Counted from the first letter of the stretch, positions 1 to 6,452 are shown. The stretch is DNA of 7,197 bases from Aquificaceae bacterium (GCA_025057245.1 JANWYC010000049.1:1-7197); one strand, 5' to 3'. Notes: generated from the letters alone by a model not told the origin. Numbers and translations are program-made.

Positions 1-8
1 CTGTGTGT

Positions 9-14
9 TATAAT
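9..14 (+). promoter_or_regulatory. -10 box upstream of rpmF
   Basis: TATAAT matches the sigma-70 -10 consensus exactly. It would place the transcription start near position 21, about 28 nt before the rpmF ATG. The -35 element would lie before base 1, so it cannot be checked. This is the best candidate promoter for the rpmF-plsX-fabH operon. Read-through from an upstream gene outside the window remains possible. Confidence 0.55.
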
Positions 15-36
15 AAAAAATCCGTTATAGACTTAC

Positions 37-45
37 GGAGGTGAT
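37..45 (+). promoter_or_regulatory. Strong ribosome binding site of rpmF
   Basis: GGAGGTGAT is complementary over nine bases to the usual 16S rRNA 3' end and sits at good spacing before the ATG at 49. It is the strongest Shine-Dalgarno sequence in the window, as expected for a ribosomal protein gene, and it fixes the rpmF start. Confidence 0.85.
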
Positions 46-48
46 AAG

Positions 49-234
49 ATGGCTGTTCCTAAAAGAAAAACCTCTAAATGGAGAAGGGACCAGAGAAGGT
101 CTCAGAACTTTTTCTCAAAACTCAGCACCCTTTCCCTATCCACATGCCCTAATTGTGGAGAACTTATGATGCCCCATAGGGCATGTCCTTACTGCGGTTA
201 TTACAAGGGAAGGGAAGTTGTTAATCTTTCATGA
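49..234 (+). CDS. rpmF: 50S ribosomal protein L32 (bL32)
   Basis: This is the bacterial large-subunit protein L32, a structural protein of the 50S subunit. The 61-residue product begins MAVPKRKTSKWRRDQRRS, the hallmark basic L32 N-terminus. It also has two CxxC pairs, CPNC (about 33-36) and CPYC (about 46-49), which form the zinc ribbon of the Cys-type (zinc-binding) L32. Length is normal for the family. The start is fixed by the strong binding site at 37-45. The stop overlaps the plsX start as ATGA (231-234), so the two genes are translationally coupled. The rpmF-plsX-fabH order is common across bacteria. No defect is seen. Confidence 0.97.
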   Translation: MAVPKRKTSKWRRDQRRSQNFFSKLSTLSLSTCPNCGELMMPHRACPYCGYYKGREVVNLS

Positions 235-1238
235 CAAGGATAGCGGTTGACTGTATGGGGGGTGACTACGCTCCTGAGGAGGTGGTAAGGGGGTGTGTTC
301 TTGCTTACAAAGAGCTGGGGTTAGAAAGTGTTCTTGTGGGTGAAGAGAGTTCTATAAGGAGGATACTACACAAAGAAGGTTTTGACGGTAAACTGGAAAT
401 AGTGAACGCACCAGACGCTATACAAATGGAGGAAGCACCCTCTAACGTGCTTAGAAAGAAAGGCTCTTCTTTGCATGTGGCAGGAAGGTTGGTAAGAGAA
501 GGTAAAGCGGATGGCTTAGTGTCTGCGGGCAACACGGGTGCGGTGCTGACGGTGGGTAAGTTCATAATAGGTTCCATTCAGGAGCTTGACAGACCTGCCA
601 TAGCGGTAGCACTGCCAAACCCAAAGGGAAAGACCGTTCTCATAGATGTGGGAGCTAACGTAGACTGCAAACCTCATCACCTTCTCCACTTTGCTGTTAT
701 TGGACACACATACGCAGAGGAGATATTGGGTATAAGCAAACCAAGGGTGGGCGTCTTGAGTATAGGTGAGGAAGAGGGTAAGGGCAACGAGCTTGTGAAG
801 GAAACTTACCCACTTCTCAAAGCCAGTAAGCTTAACTTTGTGGGTAACGCAGAGGGCAGGGATATATACGCAGGCACTTTTGATGTGATAGTATGTGATG
901 GCTTTGTGGGAAACATAATACTAAAAGCCAGCGAGAGTCTTGGCTTTGCGGTTTTGCATATGATAAAAGAAGAGGTGGAGAAAAGTCTATTGGCAAAGCT
1001 GGGTGCGTTGCTCATTAAACCTGCGCTTAACAACTTTAAGAAGAAAGCGGACTTTACAGAATACGGTGGTATACCCCTTTTAGGTGCAAAAAAGCCTGTC
1101 ATTATTACCCACGGAAGGGCTAACGCAAAAGCTATAAGGAATGCCATAAAGGTTGCCAACGAGTTTCTCACCCATCACTTTAACGAGCGTCTTTCCGAGA
1201 ACCTCAGAAGCCTTATACCCCAAGAGGTAAAGAACTAA
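231..1238 (+). CDS. plsX: Phosphate acyltransferase PlsX
   Basis: PlsX converts acyl-ACP and phosphate to acyl-phosphate, the donor used by PlsY to start phosphatidic acid synthesis. It is a peripheral enzyme acting at the inner face of the membrane. The 335-residue protein has the family signatures in order: AVDCMGGDYAP (5-15), SAGNTGA (98-104), DVGAN (139-143), GEEEGKGNE (179-187), CDGFVGN (222-228), EYGGIPLLG (277-285) and HGRAN (294-298). Length is typical. The ATG overlaps the rpmF stop, and no strong Shine-Dalgarno lies close to it, which suggests translational coupling. The stop shares its last base with the fabH ATG (TAATG). It sits between rpmF and fabH, the classic phospholipid/fatty-acid initiation cluster. 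Confidence 0.97.
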   Translation: MTRIAVDCMGGDYAPEEVVRGCVLAYKELGLESVLVGEESSIRRILHKEGFDGKLEIVNAPDAIQMEEAPSNVLRKKGSSLHVAGRLVREGKADGLVSAGNTGAVLTVGKFIIGSIQELDRPAIAVALPNPKGKTVLIDVGANVDCKPHHLLHFAVIGHTYAEEILGISKPRVGVLSIGEEEGKGNELVKETYPLLKASKLNFVGNAEGRDIYAGTFDVIVCDGFVGNIILKASESLGFAVLHMIKEEVEKSLLAKLGALLIKPALNNFKKKADFTEYGGIPLLGAKKPVIITHGRANAKAIRNAIKVANEFLTHHFNERLSENLRSLIPQEVKN

Positions 1239-2161
1239 TGGGTATAACCATAAAAGGGCTTGGATACTACACACCAGAAAGAGTGCTTACCAACTTTGAC
1301 CTTGAAAAGATGGTGGATACCTCCGACGAGTGGATTACTACCAGAACGGGTATAAAAGAAAGGCGCATAGCGGATGGTAGTCTGATAGACATGGCTTACT
1401 GTGCAAGCCTAAAAGCCTTAGAAGATGCGCAAATAGAACCAAGGGATATAGACCTTATAATCCTTGCCACCCTTACCCCAGACCTTGGCTTTCCTGCCAG
1501 TGCCTGTCTTCTTCAGGCTAAACTGGGTGCAAACAATGCCTATGCCTTTGATTTGTCAGCCGCATGCAGTGGCTTTCTCTACGGCTTAGAGGTGGCATCT
1601 GGTATCCTTCTTTCTGGTAAGGTAAAGAGAGCTCTTTTAGTGGGTGCGGAGAAGCTTTCTCAGATAGTAGACTGGCAAGACAGGGCTACATGCGTTCTTT
1701 TTGGTGATGGTGCAGGCGCAGCGGTCATCTCCGCAGAGGGTAGCGGAGAACTTTTAGCCTCTGTTATGAGGTCAGATGGGAACTACTGGGAAATACTCTA
1801 CGCGCAGAGGTGTGGACACGTAAGGATGAGAGGTAAGGAGCTGTTTAAGATAGCGGTGCGTTCCATGGCTGAGGTGTGTGAGGAAGTTTTGCGGACTGCT
1901 GGCGTCTCCGTAGAGGAGGTGGACCTAATAGTGCCACATCAGGCTAACATAAGAATTATGGAGGCTTTAGCGGAGAAGCTGGGTGTGTCTATGGACAAGG
2001 TTTATTCTAACATACACCGCTACGGCAACACCAGCGCCGCATCCATACCCATAGCTCTGTGTGAGGCAAGGCAAGAAGGAAGGTTCAAAAGAGGAAGTTT
2101 GGTCTTGCTTACCGCCATGGGTGGTGGTCTTACTTGGGGGGCTACTCTTTTGAGGTTCTGA
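1238..2161 (+). CDS. fabH: 3-oxoacyl-ACP synthase III (KAS III)
   Basis: FabH condenses acetyl-CoA (or another short primer) with malonyl-ACP, the first elongation step of type II fatty acid synthesis in the cytosol. The 307-residue protein has the full Cys-His-Asn triad: C110 in DLSAACSGF, H234 in PHQAN and N264 in YGNTSAAS. It also has the N-terminal TSDEWITTRTGIKERR signature (28-43) and the C-terminal GGGLTWGATLLRF end. It is slightly short. The stretch between SDG (179-181) and GKELFK (199-204) is about eight residues shorter than I recall for E. coli FabH, which could affect the loop near the active site. A GAGGT at 1224-1228 serves as binding site. The ATG overlaps the plsX stop by one base, and the next gene starts one base after this stop. 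Confidence 0.96.
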   Translation: MGITIKGLGYYTPERVLTNFDLEKMVDTSDEWITTRTGIKERRIADGSLIDMAYCASLKALEDAQIEPRDIDLIILATLTPDLGFPASACLLQAKLGANNAYAFDLSAACSGFLYGLEVASGILLSGKVKRALLVGAEKLSQIVDWQDRATCVLFGDGAGAAVISAEGSGELLASVMRSDGNYWEILYAQRCGHVRMRGKELFKIAVRSMAEVCEEVLRTAGVSVEEVDLIVPHQANIRIMEALAEKLGVSMDKVYSNIHRYGNTSAASIPIALCEARQEGRFKRGSLVLLTAMGGGLTWGATLLRF

Positions 2162-2162
2162 G

Positions 2163-3266
2163 GTGAAGTTTAATGCAATAGTAGTGGGTGCTGGTCCCGC
2201 CGGCTCTTCCACTGCCTACCACCTTGCCAAGTCAGGACTTAAGGTTCTTCTTCTTGAAAAGGAAACCATGCCTCGCTTTAAACTGTGCGCAGGCTGTCTA
2301 TCCGCAAGAGCGGTAAAGTTCCTACCAGAGGGATACCAGCATCTCTTTTTAAACAAGATAAGGTCGGGTAGGTTGGGCTTTAGAGGGGTTGAAGAGGTTA
2401 GAGTAAAGACGGAGGGTGAGGTTGCCTACATAGTGGATAGGTCTACCTTTGACCACTTTCTGGCGCAGAAGGCTCAAGAGGCTGGAGCGGAGTTTTTGAA
2501 CGGAGAATTCTTGGGCTTTGATAAGGAGGGGGCTGGCTACAGGGTGTTTACTTCAAGGGGAAGTTTTCTGACGGAGTTTGTGGTAGGCGCAGACGGCGTG
2601 CGTTCAAGGGTATCAAAACTCTTAGGCTTTAGGAAAAAATACTACAGAAGCGTGGAGTTTTTCACACATGGGCGTATGGAAGATGAAGTGTTGATAGAGA
2701 TAGGATTGGTTAGAAGAGGTTATTTGTGGGTTTTCCCTCACGGTGAGGGCATTAGCGTAGGCGTGGCTAGCGCGGGCAAGGAAGACCTTATAAGTATTCT
2801 AAAAGACCACTGCAAACACAAGGGCATAAGCTACAAGCACCCTAAAGGCTGGCACATACCTCTTTCTGAAAACAGAAACAGTCTTCACTTGGGAAGGGAT
2901 AGGGTGCTTCTTGTAGGCGACTCGGCGGGTATGGCGGACCCACTTTTGGGTGAAGGCATATACTACTCTCTGTGGGCTGGTAAGCTTTTGTCTGAGGCAA
3001 TACTCAAAAACCCTTCAGAGCCTTTGCAGGTTTACGAGAAACTTCTCAAACCCTTAAGGGATGATATACTCTACGCCGGAAAAATAGGTAGGCTGGCTTA
3101 TTCCTTTCAGAGAGTGTCTTACAAGATGGGTCATGGGCGAGCGCTTAAAGAGTTTTACTCTGTACTTACGGGTCATAAGAGCTACAAAGAGGTTTACAGG
3201 CTTGGATGGTTTGACTTTCTAAAACACTTAACAAAAGAAGGTTTTTTTCGTATATTTAAAGTATGA
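2163..3266 (+). CDS. Geranylgeranyl reductase family FAD-dependent oxidoreductase
   Basis: This is a flavoprotein of the geranylgeranyl reductase/ChlP family, whose members saturate isoprenoid double bonds in phytyl groups, archaeal lipids or quinone tails. The 367-residue protein has the Rossmann FAD site GAGPAG (9-14) with E32 at the end of strand 2. A family-like cysteine motif CAGC spans 42-45. GADGVRS lies at 142-148. The substrate-site signature YLWVFP (187-192) is followed by a glycine turn, and the FAD-binding GDSAGMADPLLGEGI lies at 252-266. GTG is the start, with GAGG at 2152-2155 spaced 7 nt before it. The start is one base after the fabH stop, so the gene is in the lipid operon. 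The substrate is not predictable. A menaquinone-type quinone, polyprenyl carrier or membrane lipid is possible, and a halogenase-like or other flavin role is less likely. Confidence 0.85.
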   Translation: MKFNAIVVGAGPAGSSTAYHLAKSGLKVLLLEKETMPRFKLCAGCLSARAVKFLPEGYQHLFLNKIRSGRLGFRGVEEVRVKTEGEVAYIVDRSTFDHFLAQKAQEAGAEFLNGEFLGFDKEGAGYRVFTSRGSFLTEFVVGADGVRSRVSKLLGFRKKYYRSVEFFTHGRMEDEVLIEIGLVRRGYLWVFPHGEGISVGVASAGKEDLISILKDHCKHKGISYKHPKGWHIPLSENRNSLHLGRDRVLLVGDSAGMADPLLGEGIYYSLWAGKLLSEAILKNPSEPLQVYEKLLKPLRDDILYAGKIGRLAYSFQRVSYKMGHGRALKEFYSVLTGHKSYKEVYRLGWFDFLKHLTKEGFFRIFKV

Positions 3267-3805
3267 AGGGAGGAATGGTGGGCTTTTTACTTACGCTCGG
3301 CATTTCCTTTGCCAGTCCAGATGGTATTGTGTTAACAGCACTTACTTACATGGAAAGACCCTATCAGTTCGGTGCAAACCAGATATACAGGATGGATTGC
3401 TCCGCCTTCGTGCAAAGAGTTTACGAAGCCAACGGCATAAGACTACCAAGAACCACCGTAGAACAGGCTAACGTAGGTAGCTACGTAGATATCAAGGACA
3501 TAAAGCCGGGAGACCTTCTTTTTTATACCACATACAAAAGCGGACCTTCCCACGTAGGTATATACATAGGCAAAGGCAAGATGATTCACGCCGCAGAAAG
3601 CACGGGCATAACCATAAGCAGGATTGATGACCCATACTGGCAGAAAAGGTTTCTCTTTGCAAAAAGGGTAATAGGAACCGCACCCACTAAACCTGAACTT
3701 AAACAGGTAAAGTCTGAGCCTAAACAGGTAAAACAGGTTTATGTGCAGTCAAGCCATAGGGATGAGATAGGAGACCTTATATTCATTCTGGCAAGCAGGA
3801 AGTAA
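3263..3805 (+). CDS. Secreted NlpC/P60 family cysteine peptidase
   Basis: This is a small exported peptidase, probably cutting peptide cross-links or stems in peptidoglycan. The 180-residue precursor starts with a short hydrophobic signal segment (about 5-17) and a likely cleavage after ISFA (A17). The NlpC/P60 domain (about 20-140) has the triad C46 in MDCSAF, H97 in PSHVGIYIG and H109 in MIHAAE, plus the KPGDLLFY strand (81-88). A lysine/glutamine/valine-rich repeat (KQVKSEPKQVKQV, about 147-159) leads to a short tail. No LysM or SH3 wall-binding domain is present. The ATG overlaps the previous stop (ATGA). An in-frame GTG at 3278, 4 nt after GGGAGGA (3268-3274), is an alternative start that would shorten the signal peptide. 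It is the last gene of the operon. Confidence 0.9.
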   Translation: MKGGMVGFLLTLGISFASPDGIVLTALTYMERPYQFGANQIYRMDCSAFVQRVYEANGIRLPRTTVEQANVGSYVDIKDIKPGDLLFYTTYKSGPSHVGIYIGKGKMIHAAESTGITISRIDDPYWQKRFLFAKRVIGTAPTKPELKQVKSEPKQVKQVYVQSSHRDEIGDLIFILASRK

Positions 3806-3806
3806 A

Positions 3807-4820
3807 CTAAGTTTTTACAACCTTAAGTCCGTAGCCTTCTTCAACCCAACCTACCACCCACAGTTCCACACCCAGCTCCTTTGCCTTTTTCTCCACCTCC
3901 GCTTTTAAGTCCTCCGAAAAGGTAAACAAAAGCCCACCAGAAGTTACGGGGTCGCAGAGTAGTAAAGTCTGCCACCACTGGAGACCCTCCCCCTGTAAGT
4001 GTTCTTTTAGAAAGTTCAGATTATCCACCGCACCCTTCGGGTATATTTTCTCCTTTACAAAAAACAGAGCCTCCTCGTATACTGGCACCTTTGAAAAGTC
4101 TACTACAAGCCTGAGGCTTGACTTTCTTGCTATGTTGTAGGCATGTCCCAATAGACCAAAGCCGGTTATGTCCGTGCAGGCATTGGCAAAAGACAGAGCA
4201 AGCTCCGAAGCCTTATGGTTAAGCCTTAGCATGTATTCTATGGCATGTTTCACATCCCTTTCCGTCAGCTTTCCTTCCTTTATAGCCTTGGTAATTATGC
4301 CTACCCCTATGGGTTTCGTTATTGCTACAAGGTCTCCTACTTTAGCACCCGCCTGAGTAAGATACCTCCCACCTTTGCAAACACCAGTCACCGCAAGACC
4401 AAACTTAGGCTCTTTATCATCAACGGTATGCCCACCCAGTAGGACAACCCTCGCCTCCCTTAGCTTATCCGCACAGCCCTTCATAACCTCTTTTAGAACG
4501 CCCACCTCCAGTTCACAGTTGTTAAACCCAACTACTGCGAGTGCGTTTATAGGCTCACATCCCATAGCGTAAATGTCACTAAGGGAGTTTACCGTAGATA
4601 TTGCACCCCAAAGGTAAGGGTCGTTAACCACTGGTGTTATAAAGTCTACGGTGTGCGCGTAGACCTCCCCTCCGTATGCGTAGACGCCCGCATCGTCGCC
4701 CACACCCACAAGGGTGTTTTCATCTCTGTAGAGCTCAAGCCCTTTTATAAGCTCCTCCAGGTCGCCCGGACCCACCTTACTAGCTCATCCCGAAGCCCGC
4801 ACCAGCTTAAGCAGTTCCAT
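3807..4820 (-). CDS. selD: Selenide, water dikinase, selenocysteine-containing
   Basis: SelD makes selenophosphate from selenide and ATP, the selenium donor for Sec-tRNA and for selenouridine in tRNA. Reading from ATG at 4820, the 337-residue product begins MELLKLVRASG, then an in-frame TGA (4785-4787), then ASKVGPGDLEELIKG. The TGA falls exactly at the catalytic Cys/Sec position, so it is read as Sec12. K15 is the conserved lysine beside it. Other signatures are GVGDDAGVY (about 39-47, metal-binding Asp), HTVDFITPVV, NSLSDIYAMG, GGHTVDD, DITGFGLLGH and DPVTSGGLL. A start at GTG 4775 would give 322 residues but lose the catalytic segment and has no binding site. The ATG also lacks a Shine-Dalgarno. 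The gene converges on the NlpC gene with one base between stops. SelA, SelB and tRNA-Sec must be elsewhere in the genome. Confidence 0.93.
4748..4787 (-). promoter_or_regulatory. Bacterial SECIS-like hairpin in selD
   Basis: Directly at and after the selD TGA, the mRNA can fold into a two-part stem-loop. The outer stem pairs UGAGCU (4787-4782) with AGCUUA (4753-4748), including one G-U pair. The apical stem pairs UGGGUC (4774-4769) with GACCUG (4763-4758), with two G-U pairs, around the five-base loop CGGGC (4768-4764). A loop G lies about 18 nt after the UGA, within the range known for bacterial SECIS elements that bind SelB. The fold was paired by hand and no energy was computed. Confidence 0.65.
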
Positions 4821-4828
4821 GGCAAAAT

Positions 4829-4858
4829 ATGATAACCAAGGTTTTGGCTTTTGAACAA
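4829..4858 (-). promoter_or_regulatory. Possible selD promoter, near-leaderless
   Basis: On the minus strand TATCAT (4834-4829) resembles a -10 box. A weak TTGTTC (4858-4853) lies 18 bases upstream as a -35. The predicted start of transcription falls near 4822, about two bases before the selD ATG. No Shine-Dalgarno is present, which fits a leaderless or near-leaderless mRNA. The -35 match is poor, so the call is tentative. Confidence 0.35.
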
Positions 4859-4951
4859 AGCTCTACACAAGTTAAGCTTGTATCTGTCAGGCTCAAACTG
4901 TGAATGCAAACTTGTTAACGCATTAACTTATTCTTCGCGAGTATTAACTCT

Positions 4952-4974
4952 CACAGATAGAGGTTCTATCTGTG
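4952..4974. repeat. Perfect 10-3-10 palindrome
   Basis: CACAGATAGA (4952-4961) and TCTATCTGTG (4965-4974) are perfect inverted arms around GGT. The half-site TATCTGT appears again, unpaired, at 4881-4887. The site lies about 130 bp upstream of the selD ATG and about 220 bp upstream of the pncB ATG. It may be an operator for a dimeric regulator or a stem of an RNA. As a terminator it has only a short UUU tail, and no known gene is transcribed into it. Confidence 0.75.
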
Positions 4975-5029
4975 TTTAAAGTTTAGAAAGTCTCAAGGAT
5001 TTGTTTTCTCGGATTTTTTTGCTATTTGT

Positions 5030-5053
5030 CTGGTCTTCTTGCTGGTCTTTTTG
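5030..5053. repeat. 12-bp tandem repeat
   Basis: CTGGTCTTCTTG (5030-5041) is followed at once by CTGGTCTTTTTG (5042-5053), differing at one base. It lies in non-coding DNA and probably arose by slippage. No function is apparent. Confidence 0.7.
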
Positions 5054-5157
5054 GCTGTGAAACTATGCTACCCATTGAGACACTACCCTTTACGGCGTGC
5101 AAGTTATAAGCTCTGGCTTTCTTACCTTAGAGGAGTTTAAAACATTCTCAAGGAAAG

Positions 5158-5186
5158 TGGAACCGCATCTTGGCTTTGAGTAAAAT
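5158..5186 (+). promoter_or_regulatory. Possible pncB promoter, leaderless
   Basis: TAAAAT (5181-5186) differs from the -10 consensus at one base. A weak -35-like TGGAAC (5158-5163) lies 17 bases upstream. The predicted transcription start coincides with the A of the pncB ATG at 5193. No Shine-Dalgarno precedes that ATG. Together these suggest a leaderless mRNA, but the -35 match is poor. Confidence 0.4.
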
Positions 5187-5192
5187 AGAATT

Positions 5193-6452
5193 ATGCCTTC
5201 CACAGCCACCGTTACAGACCTATACGAGCTTACTATGGCACAGGCTTACCTTGAAGCTGGCAAGACTGGAAGGGCTGTGTTTAGCCTTTTTGTAAGAGAG
5301 CTCCCAAAGAACAGAAACTTTCTCGTAGCTTGCGGGCTTGAACCTCTCATAGAAGCACTACAAAGCTTTAGGTTTAGGGAGGAAGAGCTGAGGTATTTGA
5401 AGTCTCTTGGCGTTTTTAAAAGTTGGTTTTTAGACTACTTAGAGTCTTATCAGTTTAGGTCTGACCTTTACGCTATAGGTGAAGGGAGAATTGTTTTTCA
5501 GAACGAGCCTTTGGTTCAGGTAGAAGGCACACTGCCTGAGGTTCAAATAATAGAGACGGTTACCATAAACGCAATACAATACAGCACTCTAATAGCTTCA
5601 AAGTCCGCAAGGTGTTACTTGGCGTCGAGGGGTAAGGCACTGATAGATTTTGGTCTCAGACGGGCGCACGGTTTTGATGCTGGGGTTTTGGGTGCGAGGG
5701 CATCTTACATAGCGGGCTTTGTAGGAACTTCAAACTTGATGGCGGGCATGAAATACGGCGTGCCTGTATTTGGCACTATGGCTCACTCCTTCGTTATGAT
5801 TTTTGAAGAGGAGGAGGAAGCCTTCAGAGCTTTTGCTAAGAGCTTTCCAGATAGAGTTTTGCTCCTCATAGACACTTACGACACAATACAAGGTGCTAAG
5901 AAAGCTATAAATCTTATGAAAGAAGGTGTAAAGGTGGTAGGTGTGCGTATAGACAGTGGCGATGTAGAGTCTTTAAGCAAACAGGTGAGAGAACTTTTTG
6001 ACAGAGAAGGCTACGGCGAGGTAAAGATAGTGGTGAGCGGTGGTGTGGATGAAATGGACATAGACCTGTGGCTCTCTAAGGGTGCACCCATAGACATATT
6101 CGGCGTTGGAACAAGGCTCTTAACCTCTGCGGACGCACCCTATCTTGACATAGCCTACAAACTGGTAGAGTACGAAGGCAAGCCTAAGATGAAGCTAAGT
6201 CCGGGTAAGAAAACCTTTCCATATAAAAGGCAGGTCGTAAGACATTACGAGAACCATACCATGCTCTACGATGAAGTAATACCCTACAGGGAAGGTGGAC
6301 TTGTGGAGCTCTACTGCAAGGATGGTAGGCTTATAAGAGAGCTCCCACCGCTGAAGGACATAAGGGAAACTTTTATGGAGGAGCTTTCAAAGTTGCCCCC
6401 AGAGCTTAAGTCTCTTGAAAAGAGCGTAGAATACAAAGTGGTTGTAACCTAA
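5193..6452 (+). CDS. pncB: Nicotinate phosphoribosyltransferase
   Basis: PncB joins nicotinate and PRPP, with ATP hydrolysis, to give nicotinate mononucleotide. This is the Preiss-Handler entry to NAD synthesis in the cytosol. The 419-residue protein has the family pattern: N-terminal TDLYELTMAQAYL (8-20), FGLRRAHGFDAG (153-164), GTSNLMAGMKYGVPVFGTMAHS (178-199) with the phosphorylatable catalytic H198, LIDTYDT (225-231), RIDSGD (252-257), VSGGVDE (281-287) and FGVGTRLLTS (303-312). The ATG at 5193 is chosen because TDLYELTMAQ is the normal family start region; there is no Shine-Dalgarno. It appears monocistronic, divergent from selD and followed by a hairpin at 6527. The frame is intact and the length normal for the shorter bacterial type. 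Confidence 0.94.
   Translation: MPSTATVTDLYELTMAQAYLEAGKTGRAVFSLFVRELPKNRNFLVACGLEPLIEALQSFRFREEELRYLKSLGVFKSWFLDYLESYQFRSDLYAIGEGRIVFQNEPLVQVEGTLPEVQIIETVTINAIQYSTLIASKSARCYLASRGKALIDFGLRRAHGFDAGVLGARASYIAGFVGTSNLMAGMKYGVPVFGTMAHSFVMIFEEEEEAFRAFAKSFPDRVLLLIDTYDTIQGAKKAINLMKEGVKVVGVRIDSGDVESLSKQVRELFDREGYGEVKIVVSGGVDEMDIDLWLSKGAPIDIFGVGTRLLTSADAPYLDIAYKLVEYEGKPKMKLSPGKKTFPYKRQVVRHYENHTMLYDEVIPYREGGLVELYCKDGRLIRELPPLKDIRETFMEELSKLPPELKSLEKSVEYKVVVT

Larger units (their letters stand above)
4821..5192. other. selD-pncB divergent intergenic region
   Basis: This 372-bp stretch separates two divergent genes and contains no gene I can support. It holds inverted repeats at 4867-4881 (ACAAG/CTTGT), 4914-4927 (GTTAA/TTAAC), 4939-4950 (GAGT/ACTC) and 4952-4974 (10-bp arms). 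It also has a T-run at 5014-5020, a 12-bp tandem repeat at 5030-5053, and a loose direct repeat ending in TCTCAAGGA near 4981-4999 and 5135-5154. One open frame without a usable start codon crosses 4961-5141 and I do not believe it codes. The region could hold operators or an unrecognised small RNA. Confidence 0.6.

Noticed and set aside
806..1171. 121-residue open frame antisense to plsX, and similar antisense frames elsewhere
   Set aside because: They overlap well-supported genes fully and show no independent coding evidence.
4168..4572. Three plus-strand open frames inside selD
   Set aside because: They lie opposite conserved selD coding sequence and encode no recognisable product.
3807..4775. 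selD starting at GTG 4775 (322 residues)
   Set aside because: It lacks a binding site and loses the catalytic Cys/Sec and lysine. The frame continues upstream through a TGA with perfect SelD sequence, so the start is ATG 4820.
4861..4980. tRNA-Sec, CRISPR array or other known RNA in the intergenic region
   Set aside because: No cloverleaf, TTCGA arm or CCA end was found, and the repeats are too short and irregular for a CRISPR array.
4961..5141. Open frame with a hydrophobic LVFLLVFLAV stretch in the intergenic region
   Set aside because: It has no ATG or GTG start and no binding site ahead of any possible start. The hydrophobic run comes from a tandem repeat in T-rich DNA.
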